A stretch of DNA of 64,000 nt. Origin: Arcobacter sp. EP1. GTDB taxonomy: Bacteria; Campylobacterota; Campylobacteria; Campylobacterales; Arcobacteraceae. The stretch spans positions 98,628 to 162,627 of the forward strand of contig LPNY01000042.1 in NCBI GenBank assembly GCA_001655195.1. Reading direction: 5' to 3'. Positions 41,941-50,394 of this stretch are shown here, in pieces. Positions within the stretch are counted from its first letter, which is position 1, and each line of letters opens with the position of its first letter. The notes under the pieces are model-generated. The model saw only the letters and a program-made list of their open reading frames with translations, made no database searches and was not told the DNA's origin. The position numbers and the translations under genes were made by a program.

Positions 41941-44347
41941 AAAATTCTATGGTGTTTTTACCCTGTTTTTTTGCTTGATACATGGCTGTATCAGCTTGTT
42001 TGATAATATCTTTAACACTAATAGACGCATCACTAAAGAGCGTTATTCCAATACTTGGTGTTGAGATATTTTTGTGACCATCAATTTCAATGATACTGTT
42101 TAATGAGAGTTTGATTTTTTCTGCTAGATGCATCATATTCTCTTTTGCTTCTTCTTTATTACCAATACAATCAGCTAGAACAATAAACTCATCGCCCCCA
42201 ATACGTGAAACCGTATCCTCATCACGGATAGTTGTTTTGAGTTTTTTAGCCACTTGAATGAGCAGTTTATCTCCAATATCATGACCTAAAGTATCATTAA
42301 TTTCTTTGAAGTTATCTAGGTCAATAAAGACTAATCCACCCACAATATTGTGTCGTACCACTTTAGTAATAGCGTGTTCAATCCTATCTAAGAGCAAGAG
42401 TCGGTTTGGAAGACCCGTTAGGTTATCATGGGTTGCTTGGTATTCCAGAACCTTTTGTTTATCTTTTTGTTCACTGATATCAAGGTATTGGGCTAAATAG
42501 TGGGAAATAACACCTTTGTTATCTTTGATTGCTGTTATGGTTGAACGAAGAGGTAGGGTCTGTTTACTTTTTTTAGTGTTGTAGATTTCCCCGGTCCATG
42601 AGCCCTTTGTTTGTATCTCTTGCCAAAGCGCATTGTAAAACTTTTTGTCATGGTATTTTGATTTAAACATATTAGGGTTTTTGCCTATTAAATCTTTTTT
42701 TGCATATCCCATTACATTACAAAAGGCTTGGTTAGCATTGATGATAGAGACATTTTCATCGGTGATTATCATCGGTTCATTGGTCTCAAAAGCATAAGAT
42801 GCAATACGTAGTTCATTGGCTTGTTTACGCCGTGTTTTTTCATAATCAATTCGTTCTAAAGTATGGGTCATGTCATTAATCATGTTGTCAAACAGAATCT
42901 CAATCTCTTTATCAAAAAAGTGATGTTCGTTAGAGTACAGGACGAGTACAGCAACAATTTTCCCAAATTTTCGTATTGGAAATGCAGCTGCGGAGTGAAT
43001 ATCGTACTCTTTTGCAATATCGCTTAAAATAGAACTTTTGTTGGTTTTAAAAGAGTCAACAATAATATTTCTTTTATGTTTTAGCACTTCTGAAATAAGG
43101 TTGGTTTTTTCACTCTCTTCTTGTAGTTTTTGACTTACTATATCTTTGAGTGGGGTTTGCGTACTGATTAGTTTGATTGTATTTTTTTTATTGACTTTAT
43201 AAATAAATCCAAAAGACATATTGGCATTTTCTGAAATAAGCTCACAGATTTTATTAAATAGGACTTTTTCTTTATCAATTTTGATTAAAAACTTATTGGT
43301 TGAGTTGAGCAGTTTATAAACATTTTGTTGTTTGGTGATTTTAATAAGACTCTTTTGTTCATTAAAGATAATATTTCGCAGTAAAAATAGCAGTGAAATC
43401 ATCGTAACAAAAGAGACAAACAAAAAGGTTAAACTAAAGAATTGCTCGATGTAAGCATTATTTTCAGCTTCTCTTGCATCTTGAAATATTTTTCCTGAGA
43501 CATAGTTATAAATCTCTTCAAGTTTATCAATACGTGATGTTGAAAGTTCCCACCAGCTCTCCACTTTGAGGGCTTCATTGACTTTATGTTCTACTAGGGT
43601 TACTCGAATAGCATTTAGCTTATTGATTAAAGGTAGGGGGATTTTTTTGTTGTAAAAGTTCACTTCATCCAGTGGAGCTTTAAGTAAAAACTGTTTTAAA
43701 TTGATATTTTGAATAGCATAATTTTGTAATAACATTCTTCGTACGGGATTGCTTTGGAATTTCTTTGAAACCATGAGTGCTGTTAAGGCCCGTTCAATTC
43801 CTGCTTTTTCTTTTGCCACGAGTAAATTATTTAAATAGGAAAATTTACGACTAAATTCAGCAGAAAACCGAACAGGAGCAATGGTAAAAATTGTCTCCAA
43901 TAAGTTTTCGTTGATTGCATTATATGCTTCTATTGATTTCAGTGATGAGATTGTGCCTTTGTGAATACTTTCACGTAAATTCTCTAGGGCAAAAAATGAG
44001 GCTTGTACTTTTTTGACATCATCTGTCATATTTTTATCGGTAAAATTAGTATTTAAAATAGTATCAAGATAGATTGTATAAGCTTTATCAGTCTGCTTTC
44101 TTTGATTTTCAAGTTGTGTTTGGTATTTTCCTGCACTTAAAACGGTTACAGAATAACCCCGCTCTTTTTGTACTGAATGGATGAGTTTTTGTGTTGCTTG
44201 AATATAGCGAATATTGTTTTGTATGGTGTCCACTTCACTAAGAGTTTCAATTTTTTCATAAACAAGTTTGGAACTAAAATATAACATCCCAATAGCAGGA
44301 AGGGTAAAGACTAAAATGATCTTAAGAAACAGGGCATTTTTAAACAA
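41933..44347 (-). CDS. NIT-GAF-PAS-GGDEF signalling protein
   Basis: 804 residues. After an N-terminal TM helix comes a nitrate/nitrite-sensing (NIT) domain, recognised by HSVQKERGYSVTVLSAG and a long helical bundle. A second TM helix near 315-335 follows, then a GAF-like domain (FNKICELISENANMSFGFIY), a PAS domain (YAFETNEPMIITDENVSI) and a GGDEF domain with SRIGGDEFIVLAD. The GGDEF loop is intact, so cyclase activity is likely; there is no EAL domain. Nitrate or nitrite as signal is inferred from the NIT family only. Confidence 0.88.
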   Translation of the reverse strand: MFKNALFLKIILVFTLPAIGMLYFSSKLVYEKIETLSEVDTIQNNIRYIQATQKLIHSVQKERGYSVTVLSAGKYQTQLENQRKQTDKAYTIYLDTILNTNFTDKNMTDDVKKVQASFFALENLRESIHKGTISSLKSIEAYNAINENLLETIFTIAPVRFSAEFSRKFSYLNNLLVAKEKAGIERALTALMVSKKFQSNPVRRMLLQNYAIQNINLKQFLLKAPLDEVNFYNKKIPLPLINKLNAIRVTLVEHKVNEALKVESWWELSTSRIDKLEEIYNYVSGKIFQDAREAENNAYIEQFFSLTFLFVSFVTMISLLFLLRNIIFNEQKSLIKITKQQNVYKLLNSTNKFLIKIDKEKVLFNKICELISENANMSFGFIYKVNKKNTIKLISTQTPLKDIVSQKLQEESEKTNLISEVLKHKRNIIVDSFKTNKSSILSDIAKEYDIHSAAAFPIRKFGKIVAVLVLYSNEHHFFDKEIEILFDNMINDMTHTLERIDYEKTRRKQANELRIASYAFETNEPMIITDENVSIINANQAFCNVMGYAKKDLIGKNPNMFKSKYHDKKFYNALWQEIQTKGSWTGEIYNTKKSKQTLPLRSTITAIKDNKGVISHYLAQYLDISEQKDKQKVLEYQATHDNLTGLPNRLLLLDRIEHAITKVVRHNIVGGLVFIDLDNFKEINDTLGHDIGDKLLIQVAKKLKTTIRDEDTVSRIGGDEFIVLADCIGNKEEAKENMMHLAEKIKLSLNSIIEIDGHKNISTPSIGITLFSDASISVKDIIKQADTAMYQAKKQGKNTIEFFN

Positions 44348-44606
44348 TCTTAACTCCTTGTCGTTATTTTTTCAAAAATTAGAAAAATCTACAATAATTA
44401 TATGCCTTATAATCTTAAATAATACCTATTATTATCAACTTTACTAAACAAATCATAAAATTATTATTTTATGAAACACTCATTTTTACTCATTAAGAGG
44501 ATTCAATAACTTAAAGCAATATTTAAAAAAAATCGTAATTAAAAAGTATCTTGAAGTGGTTCTCAAATAGTGTTAAGATAGAGAACTCTTTGCAAAAGGA
44601 GCGCAT

Positions 44607-45638
44607 ATGTTAGTATTACAAATAAGTGATATTGGAAAAATCCTCAAACAAGTAGGATACAAAACCTTTTTTCAAGAGCTGATGCAAACTTTAGAATCAG
44701 ATTTTAAAGATTGGGATAAATTTGATAAATCCCCGCGTTTAGCTACCCATGTCAAAGATGGCGTCATTGAACTCATGCCAGTATCCAACGAAGAACTCTA
44801 TAGTTTTAAATACGTCAATGGACATCCTAAAAACCCAAAAAGCAATAAGTTTACTGTCATGGCAACAGGGCAACTCTCACAGGTTAAAACAGGTGAACCA
44901 CTACTATTTAGTGAAATGACTATTTTAACGGCACTTCGAACAGCTGCAACATCAGCACTAGCCGCCAAATATTTAGCCCACCCTAAAGCAGAGGTGTTAG
45001 CTTTTATAGGAACAGGGGCACAAAGTGAGTTTCAGTATCTTGCGTTTTCTCAAATTTTTAATATAAAAACCCTACGATATTATGATATTGATGACAATGC
45101 AATGAAAAAGTTTGCAACTAATATGCAAAAATTTGATGTGCAATTAGTGCCTTGTAACAGCGCCAAAGAGGCAGTACTAGGTGCTCAACTTATCACCACC
45201 ATGACCGCAGATAAACGAAACCAAACTATTTTAACAAAAGATATGATAACCCAGCCTGTGTTTATCAACGGTGTTGGTGGAGATTGTCCAGGAAAAACCG
45301 AGTTAGAAAAAGAGCTTGTGGAATCCAGTACCGTCGTTGTGGAGTTTTTAGAACAATCCAAAATCGAAGGGGAAATCCAACAACTAAGGGATGATTACGT
45401 CTGTACAGAACTACATGAGGTCTTCAATAAACAAAAAACAATCAATGTCCAAACCCATGGTACAGTGATTTATGACTCCGTTGGATTTGCTTTGGAAGAC
45501 TACAGTGTATTGCGTTATGTGTATGGGCTTGCTAAAAAACTAAATGTTGGAACCCATTTAGAGCTCATTCCTAATTTAGAGGATGTTAAAAACCTCTACT
45601 CTTTAATTGATGACAAAAAAGAGGGGCACCAAAAATGA
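44607..45638 (+). CDS. ornithine cyclodeaminase
   Basis: NAD-dependent enzyme turning ornithine into proline and ammonia, 343 residues. Family features are KSNKFTVMATGQLSQVKTGEPLL for the substrate-binding half, MTILTALRTAATSALAAKYL, the NAD-binding FIGTGAQSEFQYLAF and the catalytic-site block NGVGGDCPGKTEL with the conserved Asp. It belongs to the mu-crystallin family. The stop overlaps the arginase start by 4 bp, so the pair makes a two-step route arginine to ornithine plus urea, then to proline. The ribosome site AAAGGAG is good. Confidence 0.93.
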   Translation: MLVLQISDIGKILKQVGYKTFFQELMQTLESDFKDWDKFDKSPRLATHVKDGVIELMPVSNEELYSFKYVNGHPKNPKSNKFTVMATGQLSQVKTGEPLLFSEMTILTALRTAATSALAAKYLAHPKAEVLAFIGTGAQSEFQYLAFSQIFNIKTLRYYDIDDNAMKKFATNMQKFDVQLVPCNSAKEAVLGAQLITTMTADKRNQTILTKDMITQPVFINGVGGDCPGKTELEKELVESSTVVVEFLEQSKIEGEIQQLRDDYVCTELHEVFNKQKTINVQTHGTVIYDSVGFALEDYSVLRYVYGLAKKLNVGTHLELIPNLEDVKNLYSLIDDKKEGHQK

Positions 45639-46597
45639 AAAATCATACAAAAGATGTAAAATTAGTAGAAGTTTACTCGGACATTGCAGGCAGAAATATT
45701 GGCGCTGGTTTTGGGATAGATGCTTTGATGAAAGCTTGTGAACAAGAGGGCTCGCGTTATTTTAAACAGTACAATGCTGAGGTGATTTTACACGAAAACA
45801 ATGCCTTTGAAGAGAACTCGCCTTATGAGAGTGCCAAATACATTGATAAAATATACAAAGTCATAAAACGTGTAGCCTACCGCATCAAATCCCTACGACA
45901 AAATAATCTTTTTCCTATAGTGCTTTCAGGAGACCATGCTAGTTGTGCAGGGGTGATGCATGGTATCAAAATGGCACACCCCAATGATGAAATCGGAGTT
46001 ATTTATATTGATGCCCACGCGGATATTCATACACCCTATACTTCACCGTCAGGAAACCTTCATGGTATGCCTTTAGGTATTGCGTGTGGTTTGGATAATA
46101 AAGCCTTTAAAATCAATCAATTAAGCAATGATGAAATCATCTATTGGGAACGGCTCAAACAGCTTTCAGGTCTCACTCAAGCTATTCACCCTAGCAATGT
46201 CGTTTTTTGTGGTTTACGTGATTTTGAAAAAGCAGAAGCGGGGCTCATTCAAGAGTATGGTATTAAAAAATACAGTGCTCAAAATATTACTTATCATGGT
46301 ATTAAAACAATAGTAGATAAAATATTTATGGATTTAGACCATTGCAAACATATTTATGTCTCATTTGATGTTGACAGTATAGATCCCCTATATGTCCCAG
46401 GAACTGGTACTCCTGCAGCAAAAGGATTAAGTTTTGAACAAGCCTTACAGCTCAATATGCAACTTGTAAAAAATGAAAAGGTCTGTTGTTGGGAAATTGC
46501 AGAGATAAATCCACTCTTTGATAGCAGTAATCAAAGTGCAAAATACCTATTTTCAATACTGGAACAGGTCACCAAAATGTTAATCAAAAACTACTAA
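45635..46597 (+). CDS. arginase/ureohydrolase
   Basis: Dimanganese hydrolase of the ureohydrolase family, 320 residues. Metal ligands are visible in LSGDHASCAGVMHG, IDAHADIHTPYTS and SFDVDSIDPLYVPGTGTPAAKG, the arginase pattern; SGNLHGMPLGIACG provides the substrate loop. Coupling to ornithine cyclodeaminase indicates arginine as substrate rather than agmatine. Only four bases separate it from the convergent HD-GYP gene. No urease is seen here, so the fate of urea is open. Confidence 0.92.
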   Translation: MKNHTKDVKLVEVYSDIAGRNIGAGFGIDALMKACEQEGSRYFKQYNAEVILHENNAFEENSPYESAKYIDKIYKVIKRVAYRIKSLRQNNLFPIVLSGDHASCAGVMHGIKMAHPNDEIGVIYIDAHADIHTPYTSPSGNLHGMPLGIACGLDNKAFKINQLSNDEIIYWERLKQLSGLTQAIHPSNVVFCGLRDFEKAEAGLIQEYGIKKYSAQNITYHGIKTIVDKIFMDLDHCKHIYVSFDVDSIDPLYVPGTGTPAAKGLSFEQALQLNMQLVKNEKVCCWEIAEINPLFDSSNQSAKYLFSILEQVTKMLIKNY

Positions 46598-46601
46598 AAT
46601 C

Positions 46602-48458
46602 CTAGTCTTTAAATTTGTTTCGTATCTTTAAAAATTCATTTAAATGTTCAAAGAAGATATCCACTAACTTTGGATCAAAGTGTTTGCCACGTTCTTCTTT
46701 AAAGAGCTCAAAAATACGCTCGTCTTGCCACGCTTTTTTATAGACTCTGTCACTGCCTAAAGCATCAAATACATCCGCAATTGCAGTAATTCGTCCATAG
46801 ATATGAATATCTTCACCTTTGAGTCCTCGTGGGTAACCACTACCATCATATTTTTCGTGGTGCTCATAGGCAACAATTGCCGCCATTTTAAGTAAATCTC
46901 GTTTAGAGGATTTGAGCATATTGTATCCAAGTACCGCGTGTTCTTGCATGATTTTTCGTTCAGTATCTGTAAATGTTGCAGGTTTATTTAAAATAGAATC
47001 TGCAATTCCTACTTTTCCAATATCATGCATAGGGGAAGCTTGTTTTAGTAGGTCTGCTTCTTTTTCTTCCATTCCGTAATATATCGCAAAAAGTTTAGAG
47101 TACTCAGCAACTCTTCGTACATGGTTCCCTGTCTCTTCACTACGTCTTTCACCAATGGCACCCATAGTAAATACAACCTCTTTTTGAGTCTCTTCGATTT
47201 CGCTCATGAGCTCTTCGATTTGGGTGGTTGCTTTTTTAACTTTTGATTCTAGGTGGTTTCGGTAAACATCTAATTGTTCATTGAGTTCCCTAACTTGTTT
47301 ATGGTCTGTGATGTCTTCACGTATGGCACTGTATCCTAAGAGTTGCTTATCCCCATCATACATAGGAGAAACCATTGCTTTGACGATATAATAACTTCCA
47401 TCTTTTCGTAGATTTTTAACTTCACCTTCCCAGATTTTACCATCACGTATGGTGTCCCACATCTGTTTAAAAGCACTTTTAGGCATATCAGGATGTCTCA
47501 CAATATTGTGAGCACTTCCCACCAATTCTTCAATACTGTATCCAGAGATATCCGAAAAAGCTTGGCTAGCATAGGTAATCACCCCATGAATATCCGTCTT
47601 TGACGCGATAACATTTTTATCATATGAGGCTAAAATATTTTGTAGTTCACTATTTTTTGTACGAATATCATAGTGCATTTCCGTTGCAGTAATAATATTT
47701 TGATTAATGGATTGTGCCATGACCCCAAACTCATCACGGCTATCTATATCGATGGGTTGTACAACTTTTTTGTGATTAGACAAAAATTCAAAAAAGCTAC
47801 TTAATCCCTGCTCTATTTTATAAAGGGGTCTAAAGATAGTTCGTTCAAAGTAGCTACCAAAATAAAAAATCAGCGCGATAATAATAATAGCCGCAAACAA
47901 TGAGATGTAATAAATAGTTTGGATAGTATCATGAATTGCAGAAGTTGTTTTACTACGTACTTTTTTAAAGTAGCTCTCCAAATCTCGCATGGCTTTTAGA
48001 GCTGGTTCATCGTTTATACGTACGATTTTATCGATATCTTTAACGCCTTGCCCATTATTTTTCAGAGTCAAGATTTTATTAATATTGTTTTTGTATTCTG
48101 TGAAGACAGTTTCAATTTTTTGCAGTTGAACTACCTCAAAATTGATGACCTCTAACGCAAGGTAGGCTTCTTTATTTTTAACAAAGGTATTATATTTTAT
48201 TTGAAATTTATCATAATGGGCACTGTTCCCACGTATTAAATAGTTTTTAAACTGGTGAATAGCACCACCATAACCAAAGTCAGATTTAATTTGTGAAAGT
48301 ATTGACATCTTTGTTTTGATATCTTCGTTGTAGTTGTCCCATTTGTATTTAACGTCATTAGAATAAATCAGCAGAATAATATGAAGAATAACATACATCG
48401 TTCCGGCGATTGTTGCAATACTATAAAGTCTGTTTTTAATACTTGTATTTTTCTTCAC
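46602..48458 (-). CDS. PAS and HD-GYP domain protein (c-di-GMP phosphodiesterase)
   Basis: 618 residues. A TM helix near 15-32, a helical periplasmic sensor (to about 180), a second TM helix and a HAMP-like linker are followed by a PAS domain (VIASKTDIHGVITYASQAF, SGYSIEELVGSAHNIVRHPD). The C-terminal HD-GYP domain has MHDIGKVGIADSIL, YEHHEKYDGSGYPRGLKGE and GRITAIADVFDALGSDR. HD and the GYP-type loop are both intact, so c-di-GMP hydrolysis is expected. The PAS layout with IVRHPDMP resembles Aer-type redox sensors. Confidence 0.92.
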   Translation of the reverse strand: MKKNTSIKNRLYSIATIAGTMYVILHIILLIYSNDVKYKWDNYNEDIKTKMSILSQIKSDFGYGGAIHQFKNYLIRGNSAHYDKFQIKYNTFVKNKEAYLALEVINFEVVQLQKIETVFTEYKNNINKILTLKNNGQGVKDIDKIVRINDEPALKAMRDLESYFKKVRSKTTSAIHDTIQTIYYISLFAAIIIIALIFYFGSYFERTIFRPLYKIEQGLSSFFEFLSNHKKVVQPIDIDSRDEFGVMAQSINQNIITATEMHYDIRTKNSELQNILASYDKNVIASKTDIHGVITYASQAFSDISGYSIEELVGSAHNIVRHPDMPKSAFKQMWDTIRDGKIWEGEVKNLRKDGSYYIVKAMVSPMYDGDKQLLGYSAIREDITDHKQVRELNEQLDVYRNHLESKVKKATTQIEELMSEIEETQKEVVFTMGAIGERRSEETGNHVRRVAEYSKLFAIYYGMEEKEADLLKQASPMHDIGKVGIADSILNKPATFTDTERKIMQEHAVLGYNMLKSSKRDLLKMAAIVAYEHHEKYDGSGYPRGLKGEDIHIYGRITAIADVFDALGSDRVYKKAWQDERIFELFKEERGKHFDPKLVDIFFEHLNEFLKIRNKFKD

Positions 48459-48669
48459 ATAATAATCCTGAAACTGAAAATTATTATTCTCAGCAAGCCA
48501 AAAAAGTCACTTTTTTTGAGCACCATAATAGCATAAAATTGTCACAGTTCTGTAATAAATCTCAAAAATAACAATAAAATTAGTAAAAGAGTAACATATT
48601 TTCGCAGATGAAAGGTATCTGTCACAAAGAAATAATTTTTTAATTATTTACTGATAAAATATACTATTA

Positions 48670-49593
48670 TTAAATTGTGACACTTATTTGAAACTCTATT
48701 CCCTTTTGTGAGGTGTGTTTATGTTCAAAACTTAACATGTTGGCACGAATATCTCCTTTTAGCTCTTTGTTGATTAAGGTTTTAGTGATATACAAAGGTT
48801 GGTTATAAATAGTATTCGTAAACAGATCATGCAAAATATCACAACTAACTTCTCCTTGGTTACTAACAAAGTGCAAATAGTTTTGATGCTCTTTTGTGTA
48901 CATTTTTACACAAATAAGTTTTCTTTTTTTCTTTGATAGTACAAGCTTGGTACAAAGGTATTGAAGAAGATGCATGAATATTTGCATATAAATATCTTTG
49001 TGTCCAACCACATGGATTTTTTCAAGCTCAACATCCAATACAATAGTATGGGATTGAAAATCCAGTTTGAGTAAATCATAAACACAATAAAAAGCCTCAT
49101 TGAGTAAAAAAACCTCTTTTTCTTTTTTAGGGTGAAAAAGAATACGAAAGTTATCAATAGTTTGTGAAAGCTCACAAGCATGTGTTCCAATAGATTTAAG
49201 GGTGGTGTTCAATTCACTCTCTTTTAAAGTTCCTTGTTCTTGATACAGACTCAAACTACTACTTAGCGTAGTAATAGCACAAAGGGGTTGTCGCCACTGG
49301 TGGGCTAGGTGACCTAACATGGAACCCATGACTTGCATACGGATTTGGTAGGATAGGGTGCGTTGTTGGGTGTTTATAGCGTTATCCAGTTGGATGATTT
49401 GATTTCTTAGGTTTTTATTTTCTTCTTTTATATCATAAAACCTTTTTTTGAAAAAAAGATGAAAAAGGGTGTCGATTAGGATACCACTGATGAGTGCTGT
49501 TAGTAAAATTGTGTTGTTGTGGTAGAGGTATGCTGTGAAAGCAAAGAGAAGGGTAAACATGGTATGCACCTTTAAAAAAATATTTTTTTGCAT
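48670..49593 (-). CDS. histidine kinase homologue with degenerate ATPase domain
   Basis: 307 residues. Two N-terminal TM helices (FTLLFAFTAYLYHNN and ILLTALISGILIDTLF) precede a coiled coil and the H-box MLGHLAHQWRQPLCAITTLSSS. The C-terminal half keeps the general length of an HATPase domain, but the N-box is QIFMHLLQYLCTKLVL instead of NILNNAKDA, and the G1 and G2 glycine loops are absent (SNQGEVSCDILHD, then LYITKTLINK). ATP binding therefore looks lost. It may act as a phosphotransfer or inhibitory partner for other kinases. The gene diverges from the XRE regulator. Confidence 0.75.
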   Translation of the reverse strand: MQKNIFLKVHTMFTLLFAFTAYLYHNNTILLTALISGILIDTLFHLFFKKRFYDIKEENKNLRNQIIQLDNAINTQQRTLSYQIRMQVMGSMLGHLAHQWRQPLCAITTLSSSLSLYQEQGTLKESELNTTLKSIGTHACELSQTIDNFRILFHPKKEKEVFLLNEAFYCVYDLLKLDFQSHTIVLDVELEKIHVVGHKDIYMQIFMHLLQYLCTKLVLSKKKRKLICVKMYTKEHQNYLHFVSNQGEVSCDILHDLFTNTIYNQPLYITKTLINKELKGDIRANMLSFEHKHTSQKGIEFQISVTI

Positions 49594-49615
49594 TATCCAG
49601 AACTAAAGTATATTA

Positions 49616-49684
49616 TTCACCATAGTGAATAGCAAAATAATTCTAACAATTATAATCTTAGATAAAACTTTCACTATAGGGAAT
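49616..49684. promoter_or_regulatory. paired operators around the XRE promoter
   Basis: TTCACCATAGTGAAT (49616-49630) and TTCACTATAGGGAAT (49670-49684) match at 13 of 15 positions. They flank a TATAAT box (49651-49656). The first would cover the -35 region and the second the ribosome site of the XRE gene. The layout suggests autorepression and possibly control of the divergent kinase. Confidence 0.5.
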
Positions 49685-49687
49685 TAT

Positions 49688-49933
49688 ATGTTATTACATC
49701 TCGAAGTAGATGCAAAAGAGATAAATGCTTTTCATAAAAAAATTGTAGAAAATATAAAACGAATACGAAAAGAAAAAAAGGTAACGCAAACAGATTTAGC
49801 TTTGAGTATCGGGCATAAATCAGTGAGTACCATCGGTAAAATAGAAGCAAATTTAGAAGATAAACATTACAACATAGAACAATTATACAAAATAGCAAAA
49901 GTATTAGATGTGGATGTAAAAGAATTTTTTTAA
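49688..49933 (+). CDS. XRE-family helix-turn-helix regulator
   Basis: 81-residue single-domain Cro/CI-type regulator. I start it at ATG 49688 rather than the longer frame, which would run through the promoter. The HTH is NIKRIRKEKKVTQTDLALSI with recognition helix SVSTIGKIEANLE, followed by NIEQLYKIAKVLDVDVKEFF. Size and fold recall controller (C) proteins of restriction systems, and the type I locus starts 460 bp downstream. However, a repeat element separates them and C proteins normally serve type II systems. Confidence 0.87.
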   Translation: MLLHLEVDAKEINAFHKKIVENIKRIRKEKKVTQTDLALSIGHKSVSTIGKIEANLEDKHYNIEQLYKIAKVLDVDVKEFF

Positions 49934-49959
49934 TACATCTCTCTTGATTATCCTTCGGC

Positions 49960-50220
49960 TATATCGCTTTTACTTTCTTTGTGAGCAATAGAAAGTAACA
50001 AAGAAACTCCCAACGGCTTCAAAGGTCTTCGACTCCCAAAAATCTTTTTATTTCCAAAACGCGTGAAGTTTGCCTTATGATTTTTTATCATAAGTTGTCC
50101 CAACTTCCGTTGCAGAACTCACTAAAATGACCGTTATAGGTCATTTCTTAACGCTCAAACGGGCTTCACGTGGATTACGTGAAGAAATAAAAAGATTGTT
50201 GCTTTTGCAGATGTTGGATG
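49960..50220. repeat. composite intergenic repeat, left copy (inverted relative to right copy)
   Basis: About 260 bp without a gene. Its blocks read on the minus strand are GTTTGAGCGTTAAGAAATG, then ACC...GGTCATTTTAGTGAG, CTGCAACGGAAGT, GCCGTTGGGAGTTT and an ACTTTC/GAAAGT hairpin. The same blocks in the same order occur on the plus strand at 57640-57850. Short inverted repeats abound, for example CTTCACGT/ACGTGAAG and TTATGAT/ATCATAA. The remaining bases up to 50394 show nothing further apart from the hsdM leader. Confidence 0.7.
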
Positions 50221-50394
50221 AAAGAGGATAGTGATATTGATTTTTTAAATTCCACTTAGATAAAAACTTAGAAATTTTCAAAATAATAGTTTCTATAATG
50301 CAAACTATGACAGCGTACAGTTATTAATTGTCTTTTATAATAGATTGTTGGATAAAATGTCTATTTTAATTTCAAATATTTTTTAAGGTACTTA

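Noticed and set aside
49688-49933. XRE regulator as the controller protein of the type I locus
   Set aside because: Separated by the left repeat element and 460 bp; controller proteins are typical of type II systems. Kept only as a possibility in the gene entry.
50160-50190. CTTCACGT-GGATT-ACGTGAAG as a third parS site
   Set aside because: It contains CACGTG-like text only in part; the 14-bp parS palindrome is not present.
49960-50220. CRISPR array
   Set aside because: Repeats are inverted, few and uneven in spacing; no direct repeats with regular spacers and no cas genes.
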